Assembly: GCA_014529385.2 (NCBI GenBank)
Contig: CM043966.1
Location: 105,916,087 to 105,980,086, forward strand
Length of the DNA stretch: 64,000 nucleotides
Reading direction: 5' to 3'
Source of the DNA: Adiantum capillus-veneris
Taxonomy: Eukaryota > Streptophyta > Polypodiopsida > Polypodiales > Pteridaceae
Of this stretch, positions 54,720 to 64,000 are shown piece after piece. The first letter of the stretch is position 1. Each line of letters opens with the position of its first letter. Under the pieces are notes generated by a model. It ran no database searches. It was not told the DNA's origin and was given only the letters and a program-made list of their open reading frames with translations. A program made the position numbers and the translations under genes.

Positions 54720-57093
54720 CACAAGGACCTAAGTAGGTTTCCCACTAACACTCGTGTGATGGTTGCTTGATTTAGTTTCGACTAAAGAAAGTGTTTTTCT
54801 TAAGTGGATCCGGAAGAGGATATTCCGCGAACAAGTGGATAGCCAGGAAGCGTGTGTCTTGCCGAGGGTCTGCGACTAGATAGGTTTAGTTAGGATCTGT
54901 GGATTAGAGTAGTTGTTGGTGGTCGAGTGATTTGTGAGGTGATAAAAGCGTTTACTAGTCCGTGTGTGGCAGTGAAGCGTTTTTCTACTCATAGATGCAA
55001 AACCCCATATGATTTGTAGGAGTAGCTTTAGGTAAGTGATCCGATTCTGATCTAGAGCTATTCAACACTAAATTATTTGCTAAAGTGCTTGATTGCATTT
55101 GAAATCACGGAAAAGTGTGCTTTTGAGGGTAAAAATGCATTAAACAAGCTTTTGTGGACATTTTTGTATGACTGACTGATGCTGTGCATATAAAGGAGCA
55201 TTTGCTAGGGTTCTCTGAAGAAAACCTGCAATTCTATAAACATAGACATCCTACGCGTAGGATGTCTCAAGGGGGTTCTGGAGACCAAATTTGAAAATTA
55301 TGACTGCACCAGTGGGTTCAGAGGGTGAGTTTTACCCTAGTAAGAATTGACTTGGGTGTTTTTCCCTATTTTTGTTGACCAAAAGCCAAAAGGCAGAGTC
55401 AGAAAACTAAAATTTCAGAAAAGGCTTAAATTGAGTGATTTTTGCATGTTTTTGCAATTGTGAAGCATACTTGCACTTGCTGAGAGCATAAGGAAGCATC
55501 AGGGACACTTCAGTCTCAAAAAATCAGCAGTAGACATCCTACGCGTAGGATGTCTACAGGGTGATCTGGTGGAAATTTTGAAAATCTGAGGTTACCAGTG
55601 TGTTCAGAAGGTAGGTTTTACCCTATTTTCACCTGGAAAGTGGAAATTTGACCAAATTTTGACAGATCAAAGCCAAAAGACGAGAATTGCCAGACATCCT
55701 ACCCAAATTGTGCCCAAGGCATAATTTTTGAGACCAAACCATAGGGTGACTTCATGTGCATGTTATACATGATGTTTTGAGTGCATGTGAGAGTTTTCAG
55801 CTCATTTGGGTGAGAAAATTGGGTTTTAAGCAGACTTTAGTATTTTTGACTGAAAAAGGCAAGAACATCTAGTTTTGGGGTCTTTTGACATCCAAACCAA
55901 AATCTGAGCATACCACTGGGTTACTGACATCAAGGGGAAGCTGTGGGACAAGTCTGGGGTAAAACAGGCCAAAAAGACATCCTACGCGTAGGATGTCTTC
56001 TGTGTGATTTTGGGCTCTAAACAAAATTTTGAGCATACCACAGTGATCAGCACCTTAAGGAGAGTCTGTGGTTAAAATTTGGGTTCATTCTGAGCAAAAA
56101 GACATCCTACGCGTAGGATGTCTACTGCATAATTCTGAAACCAAAATTCTACTGTGACCATACCATGCTGTCATATAGCCTTAGGCAAGCCTCCTAGGCA
56201 AATTTGGTCCAATTTGGAGTTGATTTGACTTAGGAATTCATCAGAACAGACATCAAGCTTTTGAAACAGATTCTTAATCATTTGACCAACCTATAGGTGT
56301 CAGAATCAAAAAGTAAAAATAGTTGTGAGTTTAGCACATCAAGGGGAAGCTACAGTGCAAGTTTGAGCTGAATCTAAGCAGTTAGACATCCTACGCGTAG
56401 GATGTCTCCAGCTTGATTTAGAACTCCAAACCAACTTATGAGCACACCACTGTGATCAGCACATCAAGGAGAAGCTGGGGTGAAAATTTCAAGTCATTCT
56501 GAGCAAAAAGACATCCTACGTGTAGGATGTCTCAAGGCCATTTTTAGGTCCAAATGAAATTCTGAGCTTACCATTGTGTTGCTGGACTTAAGGGGAGTCT
56601 CTGGACCAAATTTTGTTCAATTCTGAGCATATAGACATCCTACGCATAGGATGTCTCCAAGCTAGTTTTAGGGTCCAACTGTAATTTTGACCATACAAGA
56701 TTGTTCACAGTGTCCCAGAGATCCCAAATCTTTTTTTCAAAATTGAATTTGGACTCATTTTGACCAGTCTAAACTGCATTTCACTGTTTTGGCCATAACT
56801 TTCACAAACAGTATCGGATCAGAAAAGTTTTTATATCAAAATGTAGCTTGAGAGCAACTCTACAGATCTTAGAGCAAAACTTGAACTAAATGTATACCAA
56901 CTTTGAAAAAAACATCGTTTGAGGCCTCAAAATTCATCCGCAAGTTAGGGGTGTCTGAAAGAGACAATTTGCGAGAATTGTGACGAAACGGTTGCGGTTT
57001 TGGACATAGTTTTGACTTTTCCCTAACCAAAGAACTTGAACATAGTGGACTAAGTCTACTTGAACCAAGAAAAAGCTCTTAAGCCGAGAAATC
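54720..57093 (+). other. F leader with repeat array, no gene
   Basis: 2.4 kb between primer site and gag. No ORF above 60 residues matches a family. From 55244 to 56656 it carries a palindrome-bearing repeat array; the rest is single-copy within this window. Confidence 0.7.
55244..56656 (+). repeat. Array of seven 24 bp palindromes in the F leader
   Basis: The palindrome is AGACATCCTACG followed at once by its reverse complement. Copies are at 55244-55267, 55532-55555, 55975-55998, 56100-56123 and 56384-56407 (all perfect), and at 56509-56532 and 56633-56656 (one change each, both in the central CGCGTA). A half copy is at 55692-55702. Several spacings are 124-125 bp and others 283-288 bp. 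The sequence between copies is a strongly diverged repeat (for example TTCTGAGCAAAA just before copies). Confidence 0.93.
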
Positions 57094-58284
57094 ATGTCTA
57101 CCCTAGATTCAAACGCAGCTTACACAAGCTTGGAGATCCCGAAGATAGAGGAATATCCTCCCACAATGGATCTTCCAAACTTGCAATTGATAAAGACCCA
57201 TCTTGTTGAGAGAGTTTGGATGATTGGTCATGAGAGTGAAGGACTATATATATACATTGACGACAATGAGGTAAATCTTTATAGGTGCTCAGATCCATAC
57301 CTAGAAGAGATAACGGATTACAAGCTCTTATGTGTCTACACATACGGAGTTGACTGTCAATGGAGATCTATAGTTGTCGACAAGTATGGACAAGAATACA
57401 GAGTTGTAGAAAGCACAAATCCACAGACTGTACTAGAAAGAGGTGAACATTTGGTCAATCAAGGACCACAAATGCCTCCACCAAACACGAGAATTCCTAT
57501 AGGAATTCCAAGAAGAGAGCCACCAGGATTTTCTTCAAGAGCGATAACGAGAGAAGGATTGGGAGAGTCTCTGGTTAGACTTGTAGACAATAGACGAGTT
57601 AGACCATCCCAAGTCCAGAAATGGGTAAATAGAAAATACTCCAGAGACAAAGATCCGAGAGATCACGTAGCGGCTTTTAAAAGAGTTATTAGAGCAGAGG
57701 AAGTTTCAGATTTTGCGACACAGTTTGCGGGATTTGGATTGACTCTAGAAGATGATGCGGCTACATGGTTCAACTCAGTGGGAAAATGGGATTTTGAGAC
57801 TCTAGATGAGTTGTTTGAGGAGTTTATTGAAGAATTCTTGCCAAAAGGCATTGCTCACAACACGGTCTCGCAAATCCATAGATTCAAACAGAAAGAGAAT
57901 GAATCAGTATGCAAAGTATCATTACGGCTCAAGAGATATGTTAAGCTCTGTCCGAGAGCGGAATTACCTACGCAAGCACGGCTGATGCTGATCTTTATTC
58001 AGGGAATGAGACATGTGGGCCTTCGGAAGGATCTGCATATGATAAGGAGGATGACGCTAAACGAGTTGATCAAAGAATCTCTTTATCTAGTGGATAACTG
58101 TGAGGCATACAAAGAAAAGGACTTAAAGGGTCAAGGAGATGACACATCCTCTCAGCATAGTGTTTCACAGATAAGTGAGTCCATTGCCAAGCCAACATCA
58201 CCTATTGATCAAGAAAAGCTTATCGACGACTTAGTCAAGAGGTGGATTCCTCTTGTAAGGTCTGGGAGAGTCGAAGGGGTGTGA
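57094..58284 (+). pseudogene. F gag, N-terminal and capsid part
   Basis: The ATG at 57094 opens a 396-residue frame. Residues 1-150 are of unknown type. From about 185, KWVNRKYSRDKDPRDHVAAF, TLEDDAATWFNSVGKWDFET, LFEEFIEEFLPKGIAHN and ESVCKVSLRLKRYVKLCPRA form the gypsy gag core. The frame ends at TGA (58282-58284); coding sequence continues in another frame, so a frameshift lies between about 58250 and 58330. Confidence 0.83.
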
Positions 58285-58326
58285 AATTGAGAGAAAATGG
58301 ACGAAACATATGGGGGAAGAGTGCTA

Positions 58327-59054
58327 TTATAGCATGGAAAATGCTAGGGAGAGGTATGTACAACCTATTCCAGAGGCACCTACTCCACCTAGATACATTA
58401 CGGGGAATGCGCCAGGACCAGTAGGAGTTTTAAGGCCATAGTTTGTCTTAGGACAACAACCTCCGCTGCCAGGTGCTAGAATGCCAGTAGACATGAGATA
58501 CATGCCAATGATGGAAGCATCAAATAAACCAACGCCAGTACCAGCTACAATGTGGTATAGCAACCAGAGTGAGTACGATCCTTCGGAGCAACAAAAGGTG
58601 AGAGAAACACATGGAGTGGTGAGGCCGGTACAACCTCCACTTCCTGGGTTTCAGTCAAAAGAAAGAAGGTATGAAATGGACGAAAGGACATTGCGATTCA
58701 TTGCAAATAGCGGCTTATCTAGGTCAAAGCTTGCTTATAGCCAAGAGGAAATGCTAAACGAATCTCCTCAACCAGAGACAGATTGTCACAAAAGTCGTGA
58801 CAACCACTTGGTCAAACAATGTCCTCATACGGAGATCACTGAAGTAAATGCCTATTGTCTTGAGTGTCGCATCACTCACTTGATCCCCGATTGCCCGAAA
58901 AAACCAAACCAAATCAGGAAAATCACGACAAATGTATCAGGAATTGTTCAGCTCCCTAGTAGCTCAGAAAATGAAAATGTTGTACCAGTGCAAGTGGTTA
59001 CGAGAGCACAAGCTCAAAATAAAATTGATGAGAATCCAGAGACAAAGAACACGG
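58327..59054 (+). pseudogene. F gag, C-terminal part with zinc-knuckle-like cysteines
   Basis: The second frame begins near 58327 (MENARERYVQPIPEAPTPP), crosses one TAG (58438-58440) and continues to 59054. CLECRITHLIPDC is a CX2CX3HX4C variant of the zinc knuckle, preceded by CHKSRDNHLVKQC. C interrupts it; after removal of C and one copy of ACGG the frame resumes at 63908. Confidence 0.75.
59051..59054. repeat. C left target-site duplication ACGG
   Basis: ACGG precedes the left LTR; the same four bases follow the right LTR at 63904-63907. Gypsy elements usually make 5 bp, so one base may have changed. Confidence 0.75.
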
Positions 59055-60193
59055 TGTGAGCGGGATGAAAACACACACAGCACCTCTATAACGACCCGAC
59101 ACACACTCTTGGGAAGATACACATACACACTATGGGGCACCACTCGACTTAGACAACACACCTAGCCGAGACAGGGAACACACCTCTGGAGTGAGAGGAG
59201 AGAGACTATCCACTTGCCCACTCCACACAGACACACACACACACACACACACAAAAATCAGCTCAAAAGAGGAGAATTTCTGATGTTTAGATACAATTGA
59301 GCTTGGCCCAACACCAATGGGGCAAATAGCTCACACAATATAGGTAAAATAAGCCAGATACAATCACAAACTAGAGCAGAAACTTCGCTCATAGGAGAAA
59401 CTTACACAGAAAAACAGCAGGAAAAGAGTGAGGAATTTGGCAAAATGGACAGCGCCATCGCGTCCGGAACGGCCCAAAACCCCAGTCTACAATGTCAAAG
59501 TGCTCAAATCCGACCTCAGATGAGCAGTTTACGGCCAAAACAGGCTCCAAAAACACCAAAAACACACCTGCGGCTGTTCCTCCTCTCTTCTCCACGTTTT
59601 TTCTGGTCTTCTCTCTGTTTTTTCAGTTCCCACACTTAGCTTTATTAGTTGGGCACCCTTGGCCTTTTAGATGACCTCAAACGGACCCCGAACAGGCCAA
59701 AAACTGACCTCGCAGTGCATAGTTGTCACCTTTTTGCATCATTCGCACACCTGGCACTCAGCTTTTTTCCAATAATGCATCTCGCCACCATGTGAAGTGA
59801 CCCCAAAAAAAGATCCTCATGATGACCTTTCTGCATAATTCTCACAACCAAACACCCACGTTGTGTCCGTACTTCTCCGCGTGCAAGTATTGACCCTGTT
59901 CGACCTCCTGACGCCACTCGATGCCATCTGACGCACCTGCTTACCTCATGTCGTCGGCCCGCGGATAGATTCCTCGAGAATTTTTACGCGCTACCAACTC
60001 CTCATTATTATAGAAAAAACACACTGGTACTAGTAATAGTGAAAATTGATGCACTATGTACATGCTGTCGTACATGTACACATGTGGGCCCCACGTAACC
60101 ACCTGGCTCTGGAAAATGGGCAATCCTTTATTCGATGCACCATGCATGGATATGTACATATGTGCAATTCCTTGCTCCAAAAAACTCCTGACA
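59055..60193 (-). repeat. C 3' LTR
   Basis: 1139 bp. On the minus strand it starts TGTCAGGAGTTTTTTGG and ends TTCATCCCGCTCACA. It contains an AC run (about 59230-59254). It differs from the right copy at only scattered positions. Confidence 0.9.
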
Positions 60194-60217
60194 TAATTTG
60201 CCCACCCCCTAGCCTGC
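60194..60217 (-). promoter_or_regulatory. C polypurine tract
   Basis: The minus strand reads CTAGGGGGTGGGCAAATTA directly before the LTR start, much like AAGGGGGAGGGCTACA in B. Confidence 0.7.
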
Positions 60218-60254
60218 TAGAGCATTCATGCTCAGCAGCAGCACTGGTAGATGC

Positions 60255-61226
60255 TCATGCCACCTGGATCAAAAGGCCAAAGACATATCGCCTGCCACAC
60301 ATATATTTGTCACCAATCAACCAAAATGCACCTAAGTCATATAGAACTAACACATCCGCCCTGCCTGGAGTGCCAAAAGCATAAATATTGCATGCCACAT
60401 TCAACCCAACCGATAGAGACAACTCAAGTGACTCATCACCTGGCATCTTGGCTTCACCAGCCATAGCAACAACCTGCAAATCATGCACCCAAGTAGCTAA
60501 AAGCATTGTGTGAAGGTAAAGTTGTTGATATCCAAAGCACAAAAGTATCCCTGCAGCACACATATCCCTAGCATAGGCATCCACATAGCTGAGATTGGAC
60601 TCATATATGCCAAATCCCTTCTCATCATCATAAGCATACTCATCATCACACATAACTTTGTCCACATCATAATCATGGCTAGCACCACTATCCATAGCTT
60701 CTAGCATGGGTTCATCAGTCTCCAAGAATACAGATCCCTGCTCTAAACCACAATCATGCTCACAAATCGGTTCAATCACTGCACATACATCAAAATATGG
60801 CTTCAAAACAGGCTCCACATCCAACAAATCCACAAAATGGCTCTCAACCTTGCCCTCTTCCCTAATTTCCAAGGAACTAGTATCCAAAGATACGTGCTCA
60901 TTATCAATAACCTCAACCTCACACTCACATCCAGAATCACAAGGTACACAAGTAGCCAATGCATCCTCTTCAAGACTTTTCAATCCTGTATCCAAAGCAT
61001 TACTCACCTCTTTAGGCTCTTCCAGAAACCTGTCAACCTGCAAGACCTCTTTACGCTTCACAATAGACCTTGGGAAGAAACGAGAAACATCATAGGATAG
61101 GCTACTTTTCACCTGCTTAGGCTTAACTTCATCTTCCATGTCAAATCCATCTTGCACATGCATACCTGTACTAATACCATGTTCCTCAAGACGCTTAACT
61201 TCCATTCCTTGTGCTTTGCAATGCAT
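60255..61226 (-). CDS. C acidic ORF of unknown function (323 residues)
   Basis: This uninterrupted frame takes the place of pol. It overlaps the end of the gag frame by 118 nt in another register. The first 210 residues are acidic (for example EEPKEVSNALDTGLKSLEED, CDDEYAYDDEKGFGIYE), with several Cys pairs; the last 110 are more hydrophobic (AGILLCFGYQQLYLHTMLLA, VLVLYDLGAFWLIG). I recognise no domain; it may be a degenerate linker kept open by chance, but 323 open codons in an AT-moderate region are notable. Confidence 0.5.
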   Translation of the reverse strand: MHCKAQGMEVKRLEEHGISTGMHVQDGFDMEDEVKPKQVKSSLSYDVSRFFPRSIVKRKEVLQVDRFLEEPKEVSNALDTGLKSLEEDALATCVPCDSGCECEVEVIDNEHVSLDTSSLEIREEGKVESHFVDLLDVEPVLKPYFDVCAVIEPICEHDCGLEQGSVFLETDEPMLEAMDSGASHDYDVDKVMCDDEYAYDDEKGFGIYESNLSYVDAYARDMCAAGILLCFGYQQLYLHTMLLATWVHDLQVVAMAGEAKMPGDESLELSLSVGLNVACNIYAFGTPGRADVLVLYDLGAFWLIGDKYMCGRRYVFGLLIQVA

Positions 61227-61706
61227 ACCGCATCTTCAAAAGACTCGAGCGTCTTCAACTCAACCTCGAACCACAACCAAGGTGACAAACCATCAACAAA
61301 AAACCTTTTCTTCAATGAACAAGGGGGGTTCTCATCCTTAAGAGCAACACACCAACGAGTCCATAAATCTGTAAAACCTTGTACATAGGCATCAACACCT
61401 TGAAAAGAACCTTGCTTAAGAGCATTGAGCTCATTCCATACTGCATTTTCATCTTCAAAAACCTGGAAACGCTCTAAAAAAGCTTCTATAAACTTGTCAA
61501 GACTCAAACCATAAGAAGAAGCCACTGCTTCTTTAGCTTCCAAATCCATGAACCAAACACGGGCCTCATCTTTCAAAAGCAATCCAAATAGCCTCACTCT
61601 CCTCATCACACATATTGTTGCTTATGCATGCCACCTCGACTTGCTCCAGAAAGTCTTCCGCATCTTCACCACTTCTTCCATGAAATTCCGGATAAGAGAA
61701 AGCCAT
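61109..61706 (-). pseudogene. C gag
   Basis: ATG at 61706 opens MAFSYPEFHGRSGEDAEDFLEQVEVA, parallel to B's MAFPNFYGKPGEVAPDFLDNLEMA. One frameshift near 61590 leads to LFGLLLKDEARVWFMDLEAKE, FIEAFLERFQVFEDENAVWNEL, YVQGFTDLWTRWCVAL and RFFVDGLSPWLWFEVE, the gag core (61109-61609). No zinc knuckle was found after it. Confidence 0.82.
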
Positions 61707-61807
61707 GGCTACCCAAGTCTAATACTTTGAGAACCCCTTTGAACACACGTGCAAGAACCCAAGACTTTTGACTACCCAATCCCCAGAAACTTCAATGGAG
61801 CTCAGCT

Positions 61808-62050
61808 TTAGATAAGGACAAACACATGCACATCAAATGAGTTTTCATAGTTGATCATTGGAATTACAACAGGCAAAGGACATTCCAGTATCTCCCTTAA
61901 TCTTCTTGGCCCGAACATGAAGACTATGCGCTGCTGGAAAAAGATCTTCCTGGACACATGAACATTAATCTGAATTCTTTGAGTTAAATGAAAAGGAGTG
62001 AACTGAGGGCCATTTTGATCATCCATTAAAGCTAACCATGAAGCTCCCAA
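61808..62050 (-). CDS. C pre-gag small ORF, conserved with B
   Basis: 80 residues, ending about 100 nt before gag. It aligns with 37063-37302 of B over its full length: PFH, RKIFFQQRI, FG.RRL.EIL, SFDV.VFVL. Differences are largely I/V, F/Y, L/M swaps, which suggests selection on a protein. The function is unknown; Ogre-type elements also have an unexplained ORF before gag. Confidence 0.6.
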   Translation of the reverse strand: MGASWLALMDDQNGPQFTPFHLTQRIQINVHVSRKIFFQQRIVFMFGPRRLREILECPLPVVIPMINYENSFDVHVFVLI

Positions 62051-62745
62051 GAAGGCACACCTGACTCAACCTCTGATTTTGCCAAAATTTCAGCAGCATA
62101 ACAGCATAAAATGGCTCAAAAGACCAAAAAACCAGCCATCACAATTTGGAAAAATTTTGGCAGAGTTTCCCCAGAAGTAGAGCAGTGTGAACCCAAAATA
62201 TAGACTGTATATGTATGCATAAACTGTCAACAATAGAACCCGAGCATCAAATAGGACTCACTAGTACATAGCCTATGGTGAGGTCACGAAAAGGGTGCTC
62301 CAGCTACCTATATCACCGAAAGGCTCTCCACATTTGAGAATCCCCCAGCTCAATAAAAACCTCACGCTATGGACCCTCACATGAAGGCTAATGCAAATCG
62401 CATATAGTCAAGTCTCAGAAATGACTATCTTCCAGACCAAGTCTCAGAAATGCCTGGGACTGCCAAATACAACCAAGTATGGCTCCACAAATGCGTACAA
62501 TGGCAGTTTCCACAAGTAACGTACAATCCAGCAGACAATGCGCTCAAATAGGCGCCAAGTGATGCATTCCCACAACAACTGCAAGTGACATCACTGCTAG
62601 TATATCACTGTACTCCAGCTACCTGTACCTGTGTGCATCACCTGTACCTGTACCTGTCCCTGTAACCTGTAACCTGTAATCTACAACCTGTAATCCCGAA
62701 TCTCGAAGCTTGAAGCTCGAAGCAGAAGGTACTCGAAGAAGATCC
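62051..62745 (-). other. C leader
   Basis: About 700 bp between the primer site and the pre-gag ORF. Near 62625-62695 there is a short run of CTGTACCTGTACCTGT-like and CTGTAACCTGTAAT-like repeats. No ORF was recognised. Confidence 0.5.
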
Positions 62746-62761
62746 TCAGTGGGGGCACCAA
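62744..62761 (-). promoter_or_regulatory. C primer-binding site
   Basis: The minus strand reads TGGTGCCCCCACTGAGGA a few bases after the LTR end, identical over 18 bases to that of B. Confidence 0.78.
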
Positions 62762-62766
62762 AAGAA

Positions 62767-63903
62767 TGTGAGCGGGATGAAAACACACACAGCGCCTCTA
62801 TAACGACCCGACACACACTCTTGGGAAGATACACATACACACTATGGGGCACCACTCGGCTTAGACAACACACCTGGCCGAGACAGGGAACACACCTCTG
62901 GAGTGAGAGGAGAGAGACTATCCACTTGCCCACTCCACACAGACACACACACACACACACACAAAAATCAGCTCAAAAGAGGAGAATTTCTGATGTTTAG
63001 ATACAATTGAGCTTGGCCCAACACCAATGGGGCAAATAGCTCACACAATATAGGTAAAATAAGCCAGATACAATCACAAACTAGAGCAGAAACTTCGCTC
63101 ATAGGAGAAACTTACACAGAAAAACAGCAGGAAAAGAGTGAGGAATTTGGCAAAATGGACAGCGCCATCGCGTCCGGAACGGCCCAAAACCCCAGTCTAC
63201 AATGTCAAAGTGCTCAAATCCGACCTCGGATGAGCAGTTTACGGCCAAAACAGGCTCCAAAAACACCAAAAACACACCTGCGGCTATTCCTCCTCTCTTC
63301 TCCACGTTTTTTCTGGTCTTCTCTCTGTTTTTTCAGTTCCCACACTTAGCTTTATTAGTTGGGCACCCATGGCCTTTTAGATGACCTCAAACAGACCCCG
63401 AACAGGCCAAAAATTGACCTCGCAGTGCATAGTTGTCACCTTTTTGCATCATTCGCACACCCGGCACTCAGCTTTTTTCCAATAATGCATCTTGCCACCA
63501 CGTGAAGTGGCCCCAAAAAAAGATCCTCATGATGACCTTTCTGCATAATTCTCACAACCAAACACCCACGTTGTGTCCGTACTTCTCCGCGTGCAAGTAT
63601 TGACCCTATTCGACCTCCTGACGCCACTCGATGCCATCTGACGCACCTGCTTACCTCATTTCTTCGGCCCGCGGATAGCTTCCTTGAGAAGTTTTACGCG
63701 CTACCAACTCCTCATTATTATAGAAAAAACACACTGATACTAGTAATAGTGAAAATTGATGCACTATGTACATGTTGTCGTACATGTACACATGTGGGCC
63801 CCACGTAACCACGTGGCTCTGGAAAATGGGCAATCCTTTATTCGATGCACCATGCATGGATATGTACATATGCGCAATTCCTTGCTCCAAAAAACTCCTG
63901 ACA
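62767..63903 (-). repeat. C 5' LTR
   Basis: 1137 bp, near-identical to 59055-60193. It ends TTCATCCCGCTCACA on the minus strand, matching the B terminus TTTTTCCCGCTATCA in its last bases. Confidence 0.9.
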
Positions 63904-63907
63904 ACGG
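63904..63907. repeat. C right target-site duplication ACGG
   Basis: Matches 59051-59054. F's gag frame continues directly after it. Confidence 0.75.
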
Positions 63908-64000
63908 AAAGTGTCAAGAGTCCAAAGACAGATGATGGCCAAAGACAGACACACCTAGTCAAAAAACCAAGAGCAAACGAAATAGTTGGAAAGCTAGAAA
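63908..64000 (+). pseudogene. F gag continuation after C
   Basis: In the frame of 58481-59054 the sequence reads ESVKSPKTDDGQRQTHLVKK and stays open to the window end. This confirms that C is a clean insertion. Confidence 0.75.

Larger units (their letters stand above)
59055..63903 (-). mobile_element. C: young gag-only LTR element (TR-GAG-like), partner of B type
   Basis: Two nearly identical LTRs of about 1.14 kb flank 2.57 kb holding, on the minus strand, a primer site identical to B's, a small pre-gag ORF, gag, and an acidic ORF of unknown type. No protease, RT, RNase H or integrase motif is present. It shares with B the LTR end CCCGCT..CA, the primer site, a G-rich polypurine tract and the pre-gag ORF. 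It is inserted in F's gag. Confidence 0.88.
53748..64000 (+). mobile_element. F: Ty3/gypsy element with tRNA-Asp primer site, runs off the window
   Basis: A putative 5' LTR (53748-54700), a tRNA-Asp-type primer site, a 2.4 kb leader with palindromic repeats and a gag gene with zinc-knuckle-like cysteines lie in order on the plus strand. C interrupts gag at 59054; the reading frame resumes at 63908 and continues to the window end. Pol is not in the window, so the lineage is not certain. The primer type is common in Athila and Tat elements. Confidence 0.8.

Noticed and set aside
55244-56656. CRISPR-like array of spaced identical repeats
   Set aside because: Repeats are 24 bp palindromes with spacers of 100-420 bp that resemble one another; the context is a plant retrotransposon leader. 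Spacer length and content do not fit CRISPR.
62744-62761. Naming the tRNA that primes B and C
   Set aside because: The 18 bases are clear, but I could not match them to a plant tRNA with confidence from memory, so I left the tRNA unnamed.
63155-63349. Repeated ORFs in the C LTRs (for example 59445-59639 and 63155-63349)
   Set aside because: Shared because they are the two LTRs of one element; no recognised domain and opposite to the element's own direction.
1-64000. tRNA or rRNA genes
   Set aside because: No cloverleaf-like sequence or rRNA stretch was recognised; the tRNA-like hits are primer-binding sites of retrotransposons.

Overview
The window looks like intergenic DNA from a land plant with a large, transposon-filled nuclear genome. 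Almost every recognisable coding stretch belongs to a Ty3/gypsy-type LTR retrotransposon. The primer-binding sites (initiator-Met type and tRNA-Asp type), the chromodomain, the dual RNase H and the long CT, TG and AC microsatellites are plant-typical. A decayed Penelope/TERT-like reverse transcriptase is better known from non-flowering plants, so a fern, lycophyte or gymnosperm is possible, but the sequence alone does not settle this. No intact host gene was found; one exon-like stretch near 53.2-53.4 kb is the only candidate.

Layout. 1-3520: A1, a decayed Tat-like gypsy element on the minus strand. 3521-4670: non-coding. 4671-16892: T1, a 12.2 kb gag-only (non-autonomous) LTR element with LTRs of 4.2 and 3.1 kb, flanked by a TCATT target duplication. 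16893-20745: A2, a sister of A1 on the plus strand, truncated inside its second RNase H. 20746-24331: microsatellites and short tandem repeats. 24332-42936: D, a decayed chromodomain gypsy element on the minus strand. D is split by B (29914-39853), a young Tat-lineage element flanked by GATTT. 43199-49144: E, a deleted relative of D carrying a 464 bp inverted-repeat element. 49145-49880: unknown. About 50.0-52.9 kb: P, a reverse-transcriptase pseudogene of Penelope/TERT type. 53748 to the window end: F, a plus-strand gypsy element with a tRNA-Asp primer site, a 2.4 kb leader carrying seven copies of a 24 bp palindrome, and a broken gag. F is interrupted by C (59055-63903), a second gag-only element; F's gag frame resumes after C.

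How the parts relate. B and C share the same unusual primer-binding site, the same LTR 3' terminal motif, similar polypurine tracts, similar gag starts and a conserved small ORF about 100 nt before gag. C lacks pol and looks like a non-autonomous partner of B-type Tat elements. T1 shares the initiator-Met primer site with the chromovirus pair D/E, so a chromovirus may be its helper. Nesting gives relative ages: A2 before T1, D before B, F before C. B and C have nearly identical LTR pairs and are the youngest insertions.
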